Positions 25,017-34,164 are shown, counted from the first letter of the stretch. The stretch: 64,000 nucleotides of DNA from CAVQCT01 sp964520865 (GCA_964520865.1 CAZFOY010000001.1:78011-142010), one strand, 5' to 3'. The notes: a model not told the origin generated them from the sequence alone. Program-made: numbers and translations.

Positions 25017-26663
25017 CTATGTCCTTTTCGTGTCGCTGAGATTACTCTGCCCGGTTCGAAGGACAGCTTTTACCGCCCGATCAATCTCTGTCATTTTGTC
25101 TTCACGGCTGTAGCGATGCTTGATGTATTCTCGGTTGGTCTCGGCCAACTTGATTCTGTCTTCTCGTTCCAGTTTCAACAGCAAATCAAGACAGCCGTCC
25201 GGATCATCGAAGAGAAATTCACTCGGGTACAAATTTGCCGCTCCGTACCAATTGTGAATCAGCGGCATCAATCCGCACGACATTCCTTCGGCGATGGAGT
25301 AATGAAACGACTCGAACAGCGAGGTCGATATGACAAAATCCTTGTCTGCGTACCAGCGCGGCATATCGTCGACCCACCCATCGAAGTAGACCGGCAGCGG
25401 GTTCTCCTTGAGGAAATGCTCGAAATAGACCTGGATACGGGGATCCTGATGCTCGCCGGCTATGTGCAGGGTATAGTTCGGATCGTACTCGTGAATCTTC
25501 TTGAAGCAATACAGAAGCAGGGCCGGGTTCTTCTTGTAATTGATGTATCCGACCGAAGCGATCTTGCGACCGAACTTCTTCTGCCGCGGAATAACGAATT
25601 TGTCGGTATCGACCGCATTATGAATGACAATACTTGAGACCGGAGTCTTGATCTGCCGTTCGAACAGGTCTTTTACCGAGCGATTGACGAATATGAGGAG
25701 ATCGACCTTTCGCCAATCGACTTTCGAAGGCATATCGGTAAACGCTTCGTAGCTGTGGAGTCGGCAGATTATTGGACAGAGTTTGGGAAGCTTGGTAGCT
25801 TCGATTAGATACTGGTCGCACCATTCGAACCAGGCCAGATCGGCCGAGCCAAGGACTTTCTGCATATTTTCCAGCGTCTGGCCTTCGAACTTCGTCACCT
25901 CATTCTGTTCTGCAAGGTGTTCCCCGATATCGTTGAAGAACGTATCGATGCTTGCAAAGACGGCAATTCTCTGCCCCCGTTTCATCGGAGACTCTACCTT
26001 CGGTGCTTCCGATACAATGGACCTGGTCGACTGGTTGTCGATCGGTTCCGGCTGCACCTTCTGACGCCACTTCGCGATGTCTTCCTGTGATTCGGCGGTG
26101 GTGGCTGGATTCTGCGAATTCAGCTCAAGGAGCCTTAGCGCCTGAGCCTTCATTTCGTTGGCAAGAAGCGTCTCGACCGCATTCCTGCGGGCAAGATTCA
26201 GATTGGGATCCTTGCGGAGTGCCTGAGTCCAGTAGTCGAGGGCGGCTGTCAAATTCTTCATCTGTGCCTGTATCACGGCCAGGTCGCTCAGAAGAGCGGC
26301 ATTATCCGGATTTCGTTTTACCAATTTCTTGAGTATCGAGATGGCCTGCTCTTGCTTGCCCTCCTCGATCATGACGAGTGCGAGATTGTACGCGGCATCG
26401 AAATGTCCGGGATGTCTCGCAAGAGCTTGTTCGAAGTACGTGATGGCTTCCGGCCGCCGCTTCAGTGTAAGCGCGACCAGTCCGGCCGTCACGGAGGTGT
26501 CTGCATCTTCGGGCCTTGCTTCCACGAGATAAGCAATGCACGCAAAGGCATCTTCGAGCCGGTTCTCGGCAAGATGCGAATTGGCAGTTCGGGTGATGTC
26601 TTCGAGAGTCAGTTGACCGGACGAAACCTGATTTCGGAATTGTTCGACCGTATTGGACGTCAT
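25017..26663 (-). CDS. TPR - family 4-like glycosyltransferase
   Basis: 548 residues. TPR units occupy about 20-200 (PEAITYFEQALARHPGHFDAAYNLALVMI, then DYWTQALRKDPNLNLARRN). A GT-B glycosyltransferase follows from about 230, with IASVGYINYKKNPALLLYCF and the nucleotide-sugar E-x7-E motif in FESFHYSIAEGMSCG. The protein is soluble and ends 2 bp before the TPR-GT2 gene; its start is 63 bp after fliW. The pair looks like a flagellin glycosylation set within the flgF-fliW operon. The function is inferred from domains and position. Confidence 0.78.
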   Translation of the reverse strand: MTSNTVEQFRNQVSSGQLTLEDITRTANSHLAENRLEDAFACIAYLVEARPEDADTSVTAGLVALTLKRRPEAITYFEQALARHPGHFDAAYNLALVMIEEGKQEQAISILKKLVKRNPDNAALLSDLAVIQAQMKNLTAALDYWTQALRKDPNLNLARRNAVETLLANEMKAQALRLLELNSQNPATTAESQEDIAKWRQKVQPEPIDNQSTRSIVSEAPKVESPMKRGQRIAVFASIDTFFNDIGEHLAEQNEVTKFEGQTLENMQKVLGSADLAWFEWCDQYLIEATKLPKLCPIICRLHSYEAFTDMPSKVDWRKVDLLIFVNRSVKDLFERQIKTPVSSIVIHNAVDTDKFVIPRQKKFGRKIASVGYINYKKNPALLLYCFKKIHEYDPNYTLHIAGEHQDPRIQVYFEHFLKENPLPVYFDGWVDDMPRWYADKDFVISTSLFESFHYSIAEGMSCGLMPLIHNWYGAANLYPSEFLFDDPDGCLDLLLKLEREDRIKLAETNREYIKHRYSREDKMTEIDRAVKAVLRTGQSNLSDTKRT

Positions 26664-26726
26664 GATGATCTCCTATATCTGTTGCCCGAAGGCGATGAAC
26701 CGACTTCGTGTCGGCCGTGGAGTCGG

Positions 26727-27206
26727 TTATACGCCGACAGGTTCGCGCATGCGACGCTCTTCCCGAGCCGTATCCGCGTTCACGAGATCCATGATGTGGT
26801 GCCGAACCTGATAGTTCGAGTTCACCAGCACCAGCTGCTTGGCCCGGTTGTTCTCTGTGTTGATGAGAATGGGGCCCTGGAGATTGACCGAGATTTCCTG
26901 CGGATCGTCCGGAATGGTCACGATGACGTACGTTTCGACCGTCCGGGTATCGGCGATATTCAGTTCGGCGATCTCCTTGGGGTTCACTTCTATCCGATAG
27001 TCCGGGAAGAACACTCGCGGATTGACCACGAGAAAGCTTACCGCCGGGTCCTCGGAAGAGATCAGCCACATGAAAGGAAACAGGTCCTGAGCTTCCACCA
27101 GGCAGAACCTTGCCAGGTGTTCGAATCCTAAAACCGGCTTCTCCATGAAGATAATCTTGTCGTCCGGGACATCCAGTTGCCCAAGTCTCAGGCTGTTAAC
27201 AATCAT
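26727..27206 (-). CDS. fliW: flagellar assembly factor FliW
   Basis: 159 residues. FliW binds flagellin and, when freed, sequesters CsrA so that flagellin mRNA is translated. Features are IIFMEKPVLGFEHLARFCLVE, FMWLISSEDPAVSFLVVNP and VNLQGPILINTENNRAKQLVL, the FliW signature. The family is about 130-150 residues; the last 15 here are a charged extension. It lies 17 bp after flgL, with csrA two genes upstream, the expected linkage. Confidence 0.95.
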   Translation of the reverse strand: MIVNSLRLGQLDVPDDKIIFMEKPVLGFEHLARFCLVEAQDLFPFMWLISSEDPAVSFLVVNPRVFFPDYRIEVNPKEIAELNIADTRTVETYVIVTIPDDPQEISVNLQGPILINTENNRAKQLVLVNSNYQVRHHIMDLVNADTAREERRMREPVGV

Positions 27207-27223
27207 AGTACCTATCCTTGCTC

Positions 27224-29146
27224 TTATTGCAGAAAGTTCAATAATGACGGTTGAATGATTTTCGAGGCAGCCAATAGAGCGGCCTGGTAATTGTTTTCAT
27301 AGGTGGAGAGTTGCGTGATTACCTGCGTCATATCCGCATCCTCAACTTCGGTCAGCCGCTGGGTGAAGGTCAGCTGACGGTCGGTCAGACGGCTGTCTGT
27401 TCCCTGCAACCGGATCCCTTTGGCGCCGTTTGAGGCACGCCAATTCAGGAGGTTCTGGATTCCATCGTCGAGGTTTTGCAGGAGCATGCCGGCGCCTTCC
27501 TGATCGTCTTTATTCAGTGCGTTCACCAGTACCAGCATGGAGCCCATCATGTCGCTCGATCCGAATATCCCCATATCCTTCGCCGTCGTGGTATCACCGT
27601 TGTCTTCGATTGTCAGCGATCGGGTTTGATCGTTGTTGACTATTTGTATACCGGTGCCGTCGGCGTTGATCGACGCTGTTATATCCAGGCCGGAGTTGTT
27701 GATCGTGTCAAGAAGGTCCTGGACTGTGACGATCGAAGGACTGCCGAGGTCGAGCGTACGGGTCGCGTCCCCCTGCCAAATGACGACTTCGGAGAGGTTC
27801 AGACCGTTTCCGTTGTTCAGGTCGGCGATATTCGAAGTGGCCAGCAAAACCGGGTTGAGATCTTCGCCGGACCTGTCGCTGGTAATCTCTCCTTTGATTC
27901 CCAGGTCCGCGGCAGTCGTCCCTGCTCCGGCTTCGTCGATCTTGAACGAAACCTGCGGATCAAGTGCCCGACCATCGAGCTGGGCGCCCACATTGCCCGC
28001 GATTCCGAGGTCGCTTGCCAGGCTGCTCATCGTGCCGACGTCCGATATCTGGAGTCCGAGCGGGGTGCCGTTGGTATCTACTATCTGAAGACCGGTCCCG
28101 GCCGGATTGATCTGCATTGTTACGTTGTTCACACCGGCCGCGGTCATTTGAGCGTTGAACTTACTGATGACATCTCCGACCGTGGCTGAGCCGGACAGAT
28201 CGACATTAAAATCAATCGCGGCACCATCGGTTACTCTGATTCTTCCGTCGGTAAGGTCGATCCCGGCTCCGGCATTCAATTGATCGACCGAAGTAGCGGC
28301 GCTTAGCAGGCCGTTGTTGGTGCTGTCAAGAAGGAGGTTATTCCCCTCTTCGCCGAGAGCAACCGTCAGGTTGGTGATACCATCGGCAGCCAACTGGTTA
28401 TTGATAGTCGTTATGGCATCGTTGATGGTAGTCGCCCCGCTCAGATCGATCGTCGAGCTGATTCCGAGATTCTGATCGGTGATCGTGATCGTACCGGGAG
28501 TCTGGCTTATTCCGTTGCCGTTGTGCAGATCGGCCAATAAGGAGTTGCCGGTAACGCCGACATTCAGGTCGGCGTGTTCGCCGAGAATCGAAAGCTGTTT
28601 CAGGAAGACGCTCGATCCGGTCATGTTGATAGCCATGTTGGTCGAAGTATCAATCTGGAAGTTGATCTGACCGCTGTCGCCGTAGTAGCGGACGCCGTTG
28701 GCCGAAGCACGGAGAGCCTGCGTATCGGTCTTGAAGCCGGAGAAGATATACTTGTTCTCCTGTTCTGAGTTTGCCAGCTGCATCATCTGGTCGAACAGCG
28801 ACTTGACTTCGTTGGCGGATGCTTCGCGGGCGGTCGCGTCGTACGTTCCGTTCGACATCGATATCGCGATTTCCTTCGCGCTCGAGAGCATGTTCTTGAG
28901 ATCGGCCAGCACGGTGTCGTAAGTCTGGTTCCAGCTCTGCCCCTGCGATATGTTCTTGCGGTATTGGTCGGTCTTGGCCAGTTCCGTACGATATCCGAGA
29001 TCACGCAGGATGCCGAGAGGGTCATCCGAAGGTGCGTTGATCCGTCGGCCGGACGACGCCTGCGTCTGTAAATCGAGAAACCGCTGAAGCGCCAACTGGG
29101 CGTTGGTTGTAACCCGGTCCGCCATCATATTGTTGGTAACGCGCAT
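27224..29146 (-). CDS. flgL: flagellar hook-filament junction protein FlgL
   Basis: 640 residues, about twice the enterobacterial length. The N-terminus MRVTNNMMADRVTTNAQLAL and SSGRRINAPSDDPLGILR are FlgL features, and the C-terminus is a flagellin-like D0/D1. Between about 200 and 540 are at least three repeated beta units of hook-IN type, each opening with NGNG or a similar turn and a T-I-x-D segment (for example TINDAITTINNQLAADGITN and TVQDLLDTINNSGLDITASI). These would form an outward domain. It lies between csrA and fliW. Confidence 0.93.
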   Translation of the reverse strand: MRVTNNMMADRVTTNAQLALQRFLDLQTQASSGRRINAPSDDPLGILRDLGYRTELAKTDQYRKNISQGQSWNQTYDTVLADLKNMLSSAKEIAISMSNGTYDATAREASANEVKSLFDQMMQLANSEQENKYIFSGFKTDTQALRASANGVRYYGDSGQINFQIDTSTNMAINMTGSSVFLKQLSILGEHADLNVGVTGNSLLADLHNGNGISQTPGTITITDQNLGISSTIDLSGATTINDAITTINNQLAADGITNLTVALGEEGNNLLLDSTNNGLLSAATSVDQLNAGAGIDLTDGRIRVTDGAAIDFNVDLSGSATVGDVISKFNAQMTAAGVNNVTMQINPAGTGLQIVDTNGTPLGLQISDVGTMSSLASDLGIAGNVGAQLDGRALDPQVSFKIDEAGAGTTAADLGIKGEITSDRSGEDLNPVLLATSNIADLNNGNGLNLSEVVIWQGDATRTLDLGSPSIVTVQDLLDTINNSGLDITASINADGTGIQIVNNDQTRSLTIEDNGDTTTAKDMGIFGSSDMMGSMLVLVNALNKDDQEGAGMLLQNLDDGIQNLLNWRASNGAKGIRLQGTDSRLTDRQLTFTQRLTEVEDADMTQVITQLSTYENNYQAALLAASKIIQPSLLNFLQ

Positions 29147-29178
29147 AACTCAGTCCTTCAATCCGCCGTTAATTCCTG

Positions 29179-29502
29179 TTACTCATTGGTCCGGTTCTGG
29201 TTGGGTCGCCGTGCCGGAGATTGCTTTTCTTTGTAGTCGATTTCAGGCGGCTGACCCTTGCCCTTTCCGGTGATTTTGTCTTTGAGGAGTTCCACCATCC
29301 CTTTGAGATCGCCGGTGATCGATTTCGAAGCTTTGCGATTTTCCTCCTGGATCTTGACGTAGATCTCCTCCCGATGGACAACCACATTCATCGGTGCTTC
29401 GATACCTATTCGTACCTGGCGGCCATGGATCCCCAGTACGGAGACTTTGATATTGTCCCCGATATTGATGGACTCACCCAACTTCCTTGTCAAAATAAGC
29501 AC
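29179..29502 (-). CDS. csrA: carbon storage regulator CsrA with long C-terminal tail
   Basis: 107 residues, GTG start with an AAGGAGG site. The first 60 residues are canonical CsrA (LILTRKLGESINIGDNIKVS, VRIGIEAPMNVVVHREEIY), the RNA-binding dimer with Leu4 and Arg44 equivalents present. The remaining 45 or so residues (Lys, Gly, Pro, Gln rich) are an extension; most CsrA proteins end near 60-75. It regulates translation of target mRNAs and is antagonised by FliW. It lies between flgK and flgL, so CsrA level is tied to flagellar gene expression. Confidence 0.96.
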   Translation of the reverse strand: MLILTRKLGESINIGDNIKVSVLGIHGRQVRIGIEAPMNVVVHREEIYVKIQEENRKASKSITGDLKGMVELLKDKITGKGKGQPPEIDYKEKQSPARRPNQNRTNE

Positions 29503-29543
29503 GTAACCCTCCTTGGTGTTGTCATGCTCGTCGTTTCAGATGT

Positions 29544-30941
29544 TTATCGACCAACAACTCCCATACCGGAAATTACCGTATCGAGGGCCTGATCCATGGC
29601 CGTGATAACCCGCGCCGCGGCATCATACGCGTGCTGGTATTTAATCATGTTGGTCATTTCTTCGTCCAGGGATACTCCCTGAACGGATTGTCTTGCATAG
29701 TCAACTTGCTGCACCAGCAGATCGGAGTTTGCCGATGCCGTTTGCGCCTGATTGCTTTCGACCCCGAGAGCGCCGACGACCGAATTGTAGTAGTCGTTCA
29801 TGCTGGTGGTGCCGTTATCCATAACTCCCTGACTGCGCAGCGCGCTAATCGCGAGGGCGATCGTGTTGTCGCCCGGTTCGCCCGAGGCGGACGCGACTAC
29901 TTTGGACGGATCGCTGGCGACCTCCCCGTTGATCTCGATATTCGCTGCATCGGTGAGATTCGGGTTGAAGAAGTCAACGCCGGTCGAGCCGTTAAGCCCG
30001 TAGCCGCTGCGGTGCATACCGTTTACCTGCGACACGAAGGTCGCCGCCAGGTTGTTCAATTTATCCAGATAGCCCGGTATTATCTTGTCGCGCGCTTCCA
30101 TTAAGCCGGCCAGTTGACCGGAGTTGTTCTTCAGTGCGATTTTGGTCCCCTGCCAGACGAGATTATGAATCATCGTACCGTCGACATTACTGACGGATGC
30201 CCCGATCTTGATTGAATCGGCTCCGTTTACCAGGGACATCGAGCCCAGATAGACCGTGACTGAACCATTCGGCTGTTCCTTGGAGTTGACGTCGATAATC
30301 TGGGATAACTGGTCAAGGAGCAGGTCGCGGCTGTCGCGAAGGTCGTTCGCTTTGGAAGAGCCGAGTTCCAGTGATGAGATCTGCTGATTCAGGCCGGCGA
30401 TATTCGTGGTGATTCGATTGACTTCCTGAACGAGGTTGGTCATATCACCGTCGATCGAACTCCGAAGGCTGTTCAACTGGTCCGCCATCGTGTGGAAACC
30501 GTTGGTCAACAGCTTGGCCTGCTCGACAATCTGCGAGCGGCTGCTGGCGGAGTCCGGGCTGGTCGACAGATCCGACCAGGAGTCCCAGAACTTGTTCATC
30601 AGGTCTGACAAGGTGCTGTCATTCGGTTCGTTGAACAGGGATTCAATTTCCGTGTACACTTTTTCTTTGTACTGCCATTGACCGAGAGATTTGTTCTGCT
30701 GACGGTATTGCTGGCCGAGGAACATATCACGAGCCTGCTGAACATCACTCACCGTTACACCCGAGCCGAGGATTCCGATGGTCGAGTACTCCGGCAGCGC
30801 CGTTGTAATGTTCACTCGCTGACGGGAGTATCCCGGAGTGTTCACGTTGGCGATATTGTTACTGATCGTCTGCAGAGCGAGCTGGTGAGTCAGCAGTGCA
30901 CTGCGTCCTATTTCGAGTCCCTGAAACAAGCCTGGCATCAT
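29544..30941 (-). CDS. flgK: flagellar hook-associated protein FlgK
   Basis: 465 residues. The N-terminus has the rod/hook motif (LTHQLALQTISNNIANVNTP, GYSRQRVNITTA). The central part has MADQLNSLRSSIDGDMTNLV and LRDSRDLLLDQLSQIIDV. The C-terminus (LVQQVDYARQSVQGVSLDEE, then MTNMIKYQHAYDAAARVI) is the D0 coil. It links hook to filament. Its ATG overlaps the flgN stop as ATGA, coupling chaperone and client. Confidence 0.96.
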   Translation of the reverse strand: MMPGLFQGLEIGRSALLTHQLALQTISNNIANVNTPGYSRQRVNITTALPEYSTIGILGSGVTVSDVQQARDMFLGQQYRQQNKSLGQWQYKEKVYTEIESLFNEPNDSTLSDLMNKFWDSWSDLSTSPDSASSRSQIVEQAKLLTNGFHTMADQLNSLRSSIDGDMTNLVQEVNRITTNIAGLNQQISSLELGSSKANDLRDSRDLLLDQLSQIIDVNSKEQPNGSVTVYLGSMSLVNGADSIKIGASVSNVDGTMIHNLVWQGTKIALKNNSGQLAGLMEARDKIIPGYLDKLNNLAATFVSQVNGMHRSGYGLNGSTGVDFFNPNLTDAANIEINGEVASDPSKVVASASGEPGDNTIALAISALRSQGVMDNGTTSMNDYYNSVVGALGVESNQAQTASANSDLLVQQVDYARQSVQGVSLDEEMTNMIKYQHAYDAAARVITAMDQALDTVISGMGVVGR

Positions 30942-31423
30942 GCCCTCCTGTCTACGGCGACCGTCCGACTCCGGTCGGTCTGGTCTCCGGAAGCGGAGTA
31001 AATAGGCGAAGATCCCTGGATGCGCGAGAGCATCTCCATGGTCTTCATGATGTATTCCCGCGATTTATTCAGCAGCATAGCGTTCTGATTTCGCGTCAGG
31101 TTGATCTGATCGCTCAAATCAAGAATGATTTTCTGAAGGCGCTGCAGGCGGTCGGCCTGGGTCTGATCGACGATGTCGAGCAGGCGGGTGACATTCAAGT
31201 CGCCGTCGATATGGTTGGCGGTCTTGATCGCCTCCACCAGTTCAAGGCGCTTCTTGTTGAGCAGTTGACTTTGAATCAACTTCTCCCGTTGCAACTCAGT
31301 AACTTTAGTGAGCCCGTCGACGTCGTTCTCGACAAGCATCTGTTGCTGTTGTTCCAGGAGTTCAAGGAAGGATTCGAATAGAGCGGCTTCCTTGCCGATG
31401 ATGTCAATTAAAGTGTTGACCAT
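30938..31423 (-). CDS. flgN: flagellar export chaperone FlgN
   Basis: 161 residues, helical. It opens MVNTLIDIIGKEAALFESFL and has the LEQQQQMLVENDVDGLTKVT segment that matches FlgN, the cytosolic chaperone for FlgK and FlgL. A C-terminal disordered tail (about 140-161) is likely client- or export-gate-contacting. It is directly upstream of and coupled to flgK, its expected client. Confidence 0.88.
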   Translation of the reverse strand: MVNTLIDIIGKEAALFESFLELLEQQQQMLVENDVDGLTKVTELQREKLIQSQLLNKKRLELVEAIKTANHIDGDLNVTRLLDIVDQTQADRLQRLQKIILDLSDQINLTRNQNAMLLNKSREYIMKTMEMLSRIQGSSPIYSASGDQTDRSRTVAVDRRA

Positions 31424-31454
31424 ATCCTATACTTCGTGATATATGTTTCCAACA

Positions 31455-32414
31455 TTACTTATCGGTTGTTTCAAAATGGACTTTAGCCGCCGCGGAGGGC
31501 GCGCCTCCCGAGATTGTCTTGAGCGTGTCGAGGACCTTGTTGACGTAGTCCCGGGTTTCTTTAAACGGCGGCATTCCGTTGTATTTCTCCACATTTCCCG
31601 GACCGGCGTTGTAAGCGGCCAGACCGAGCTTGACCGAACCGAACCGGTCGATCAGGTTTCGCAGGTACTTACTGCCCGCTTTAATATTCTCGCTCGGGTT
31701 AAAGACCTTACCGACGCCGTAATCCGATGCGGTTGAATCGGAAAGCTGCATGAGACCTTTCGCACCGGCAGATGACACGGCATTCGGATTTCCGGCCGAC
31801 TCGGCCTGGATCACGGAAATGATCAGGGCCGGATCGAGCGAAGATTGTTTGGCCGCATCGTCAATATGTTTGCCGAATTTAGACAGGATCGTGTCGCCGG
31901 GCACCGATCGGGCGCGAGCCGGGTTCGGCAGGAATTTGGTCGGATTGGCGTTGATCTTGATCTGCTTTTCGGGCCGCTGTATGTTTTCGAAGTCCCGATT
32001 TTGAAGCTGTATCGGTCCCGACTTCTCCTGCTTCAACGGCTTGATCTCGACCGGACCGTCCTGATTTCCCTGCTGGGCTTCAAGCACCTTCTCCAGTGAG
32101 CGATAGAGCATATCTGAAATGGAATTCTTGCCGCCCGTCGCCATCTTGTTGGACATCTGCATGTCGAACATCTCGGTGAAAATGTCTTTGCCCATGCCGC
32201 CTGAGAATGGACCGCCCTTTTCCAGCGAAGATTCGTGCACGGTTTCTCGCATCGTTTTCAGCATCTGGTACATGAAAAACGCCTCAAACGCCTTTGTCGC
32301 CTTCTTAAGCCGGGCTTTCTCGCCGGCCAGAGAGGTGGGCTTTTCGTCCTTGAGCTTCTCAACATCGGTTAACGACGGAGAGGCGATGCTTGATGCCACC
32401 GAGCTAATGTCCAT
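31455..32414 (-). CDS. flgJ: FlgJ-type rod-binding protein fused to an Slt-family lytic transglycosylase
   Basis: 319 residues. Residues about 33-112 are the rod-binding domain (KATKAFEAFFMYQMLKTMRE, then FTEMFDMQMSNKMATGG). A Gln/Lys/Pro linker follows. About 178-300 are a GH23 soluble lytic transglycosylase domain with catalytic Glu205 in SVIQAESAGNPNAVSSAGAK, then GLMQLSDSTASDYGVG and AAYNAGPGNVEKYNG. Salmonella FlgJ carries a GH73 glucosaminidase instead, so the muralytic half differs. It should open peptidoglycan for the rod. It has no signal peptide, as for FlgJ exported by the flagellar system. Confidence 0.92.
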   Translation of the reverse strand: MDISSVASSIASPSLTDVEKLKDEKPTSLAGEKARLKKATKAFEAFFMYQMLKTMRETVHESSLEKGGPFSGGMGKDIFTEMFDMQMSNKMATGGKNSISDMLYRSLEKVLEAQQGNQDGPVEIKPLKQEKSGPIQLQNRDFENIQRPEKQIKINANPTKFLPNPARARSVPGDTILSKFGKHIDDAAKQSSLDPALIISVIQAESAGNPNAVSSAGAKGLMQLSDSTASDYGVGKVFNPSENIKAGSKYLRNLIDRFGSVKLGLAAYNAGPGNVEKYNGMPPFKETRDYVNKVLDTLKTISGGAPSAAAKVHFETTDK

Positions 32415-33550
32415 TACAGGATGATCAACTCCGATCTGAGCGCTCCAGCCTGCTTGAGCGCCTGGAAAATTGCAATGATATCGCGCGGCGTGGCGCCGAT
32501 TTTGTTCAGCGCGTTGGCAATGTCAGACAGGTAGACCGACCGGTCCAGATTGACCACGTGAGCCACTTCGTCCTGGACATTGATCCGGGAGTCCTGCGTA
32601 ACTACCGTCTGGCCCTGGCTGAACGCCTCCGGCTGTGAAATTACCGGAGTAGACTGGATATTTACAGTTATTGTGCCGTGGGCGATCGCCACTGGCTCGA
32701 TCGTGACATGCTCACCGGCCACGATTGTACCTGTCTTTTCGTTGATGACAACTTTCGCGGCGTTGTCAGGCGTGACGGTCAACTGACCGACTTCGGATAT
32801 GAACCGGGCCCGATAGTTAGTCTCGTTGAGCGAGTCGGGTAATTGCAGCTTTACCGTACCGGCATCTATCGCGTAGGCCGTCGTGCCGTAGGTATTGTTG
32901 ACCTGTTGGGCAATTCGGTTAGCCGTGGTGAAATCGGGGTCGCGCAAAGCCAGATATATCTCTTTCTGGCTTTCCGGCGGCGCCACGATACCTTTCGTCA
33001 CCTTTCCGCCGTTAGGCACGCGGCCTACCAGCGTGTAATTGTTTACTATTTTGTTGGCATCGTCAACCTTGACGTTGAATCCGCCGATCGATACCGGCCC
33101 CTGGGCGATTGCTCTTACGGTTCCTTCTTCATCTGCGAGCGGCGTAAGCAAGAGAGTCCCCCCCTGCAACGACGATGCATCGCCGACCGAAGATACGGTT
33201 ATATCGAAGTAAGTCCCGTCCTTCTGAAAACTGGTGACTCTGCCGGTGATCATAACAGCGGCGACGTTTTTCACTTTCACTTTTGTCGGATCGACAGTGA
33301 GTCCCATACGCTCCATCATGTTGGTAAGTGCCTGGGTCGTGAATTGCGTACCGTTGCCATCGCCGGTTCCGTCGAGGCCGATCACAAGACCGTAGCCGAT
33401 AAGATCGGATTCCTGTTTGTTCTGGAAATCACAGATGTCTTTGATGCGGACTTTGTTGGCGTTGGCCGGAGTGCAAAAGGTCACGAGCAGAAACAGGATG
33501 AGTGACAGCCCCGCCGGCGAAGCTATGCGATTCAATACTAAAGGCATCAT
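32414..33550 (-). CDS. flgI: flagellar P-ring protein FlgI
   Basis: 378 residues with a Sec signal peptide (hydrophobic LSLILFLLVTFC, cleavage near ANA). The mature chain begins VRIKDICDFQNKQESDLIGY and has GLVIGLDGTGDG, the FlgI signature. The C-terminus ends in IAIFQALKQAGALRSELIIL. It forms the periplasmic P-ring around the rod. Stop and start overlap by one base with flgJ. Presence of P- and L-ring genes shows a diderm envelope. Confidence 0.96.
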   Translation of the reverse strand: MMPLVLNRIASPAGLSLILFLLVTFCTPANANKVRIKDICDFQNKQESDLIGYGLVIGLDGTGDGNGTQFTTQALTNMMERMGLTVDPTKVKVKNVAAVMITGRVTSFQKDGTYFDITVSSVGDASSLQGGTLLLTPLADEEGTVRAIAQGPVSIGGFNVKVDDANKIVNNYTLVGRVPNGGKVTKGIVAPPESQKEIYLALRDPDFTTANRIAQQVNNTYGTTAYAIDAGTVKLQLPDSLNETNYRARFISEVGQLTVTPDNAAKVVINEKTGTIVAGEHVTIEPVAIAHGTITVNIQSTPVISQPEAFSQGQTVVTQDSRINVQDEVAHVVNLDRSVYLSDIANALNKIGATPRDIIAIFQALKQAGALRSELIIL

Positions 33551-33559
33551 AGCTCCTCC

Positions 33560-34141
33560 TTAGAATATCCAGTTGAACAAACGGGTGAAAAATCCGGGAC
33601 GTGCGCCGGTCGACGCCGCACCCTTGCCGTTGTAGTGGATTTCCGCGTCGGCTATCAGGTATGAATCGATCGTATTGTCGGAGGTAACGTCCTTCTGACG
33701 AACCACACCGCTGAGCGCCAGTGTCTCCTTGTCGTTCGAAATACCGAGCGTGCGGGAGCCCTGGATTACGAGATCACCATTGTCTTTGACAGCGATGACC
33801 GTAACCGACATCTTCGCCCGAAGGGATCCGTTGCGGGTATTCTGCCCTTTGCCGTCGAACGTATTGCTGTTCTGACCGTCGGCGCTGAACAACGGAATGA
33901 AGTCGAGCGGGCCGACGCCCGGGCCGCCTGAAACGGAAGACTTGGTCGACTTCTCAGTCTTGGTCTCAACATTGCTTGAGGCCTTGTTCTGCTCATAGAT
34001 GAGCACGGTAAGAATGTCTCCCACCTTGTTCGCCTTTATATCCGAATAGAGCGAACGCCCCTGTCCGAAATCACCACCGTAGGTTTTGATGGCGAACGGA
34101 AGCAGGAGCAGGAGAATAAGAATCGCGAGAAATTTCTTCAT
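33560..34141 (-). CDS. flgH: flagellar L-ring protein FlgH, without a lipobox
   Basis: 193 residues. Mature part: GQGRSLYSDIKANKVGDILT and VLIYEQNKASSN, then MSVTVIAVKDNGDLVIQGSR, and VRQKDVTSDNTIDSYLIADA near the end, all typical of FlgH, the outer-membrane L-ring. The signal sequence (MKKFLAILILLLLLPFAIKT) has no Cys near its end, whereas enterobacterial FlgH is a lipoprotein with an N-terminal Cys. The protein here is therefore probably a cleaved, non-acylated form. It lies 9 bp before flgI. Confidence 0.93.
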   Translation of the reverse strand: MKKFLAILILLLLLPFAIKTYGGDFGQGRSLYSDIKANKVGDILTVLIYEQNKASSNVETKTEKSTKSSVSGGPGVGPLDFIPLFSADGQNSNTFDGKGQNTRNGSLRAKMSVTVIAVKDNGDLVIQGSRTLGISNDKETLALSGVVRQKDVTSDNTIDSYLIADAEIHYNGKGAASTGARPGFFTRLFNWIF

Positions 34142-34164
34142 CAGTCTACACCTTTGTTAGAGTC

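Noticed and set aside
26302..27131. 255- and 259-codon frames on both strands around fliW and the TPR-GT4 start
   Set aside because: Both overlap two well-supported genes and have Arg/Ser/His-rich composition typical of frame shadows.
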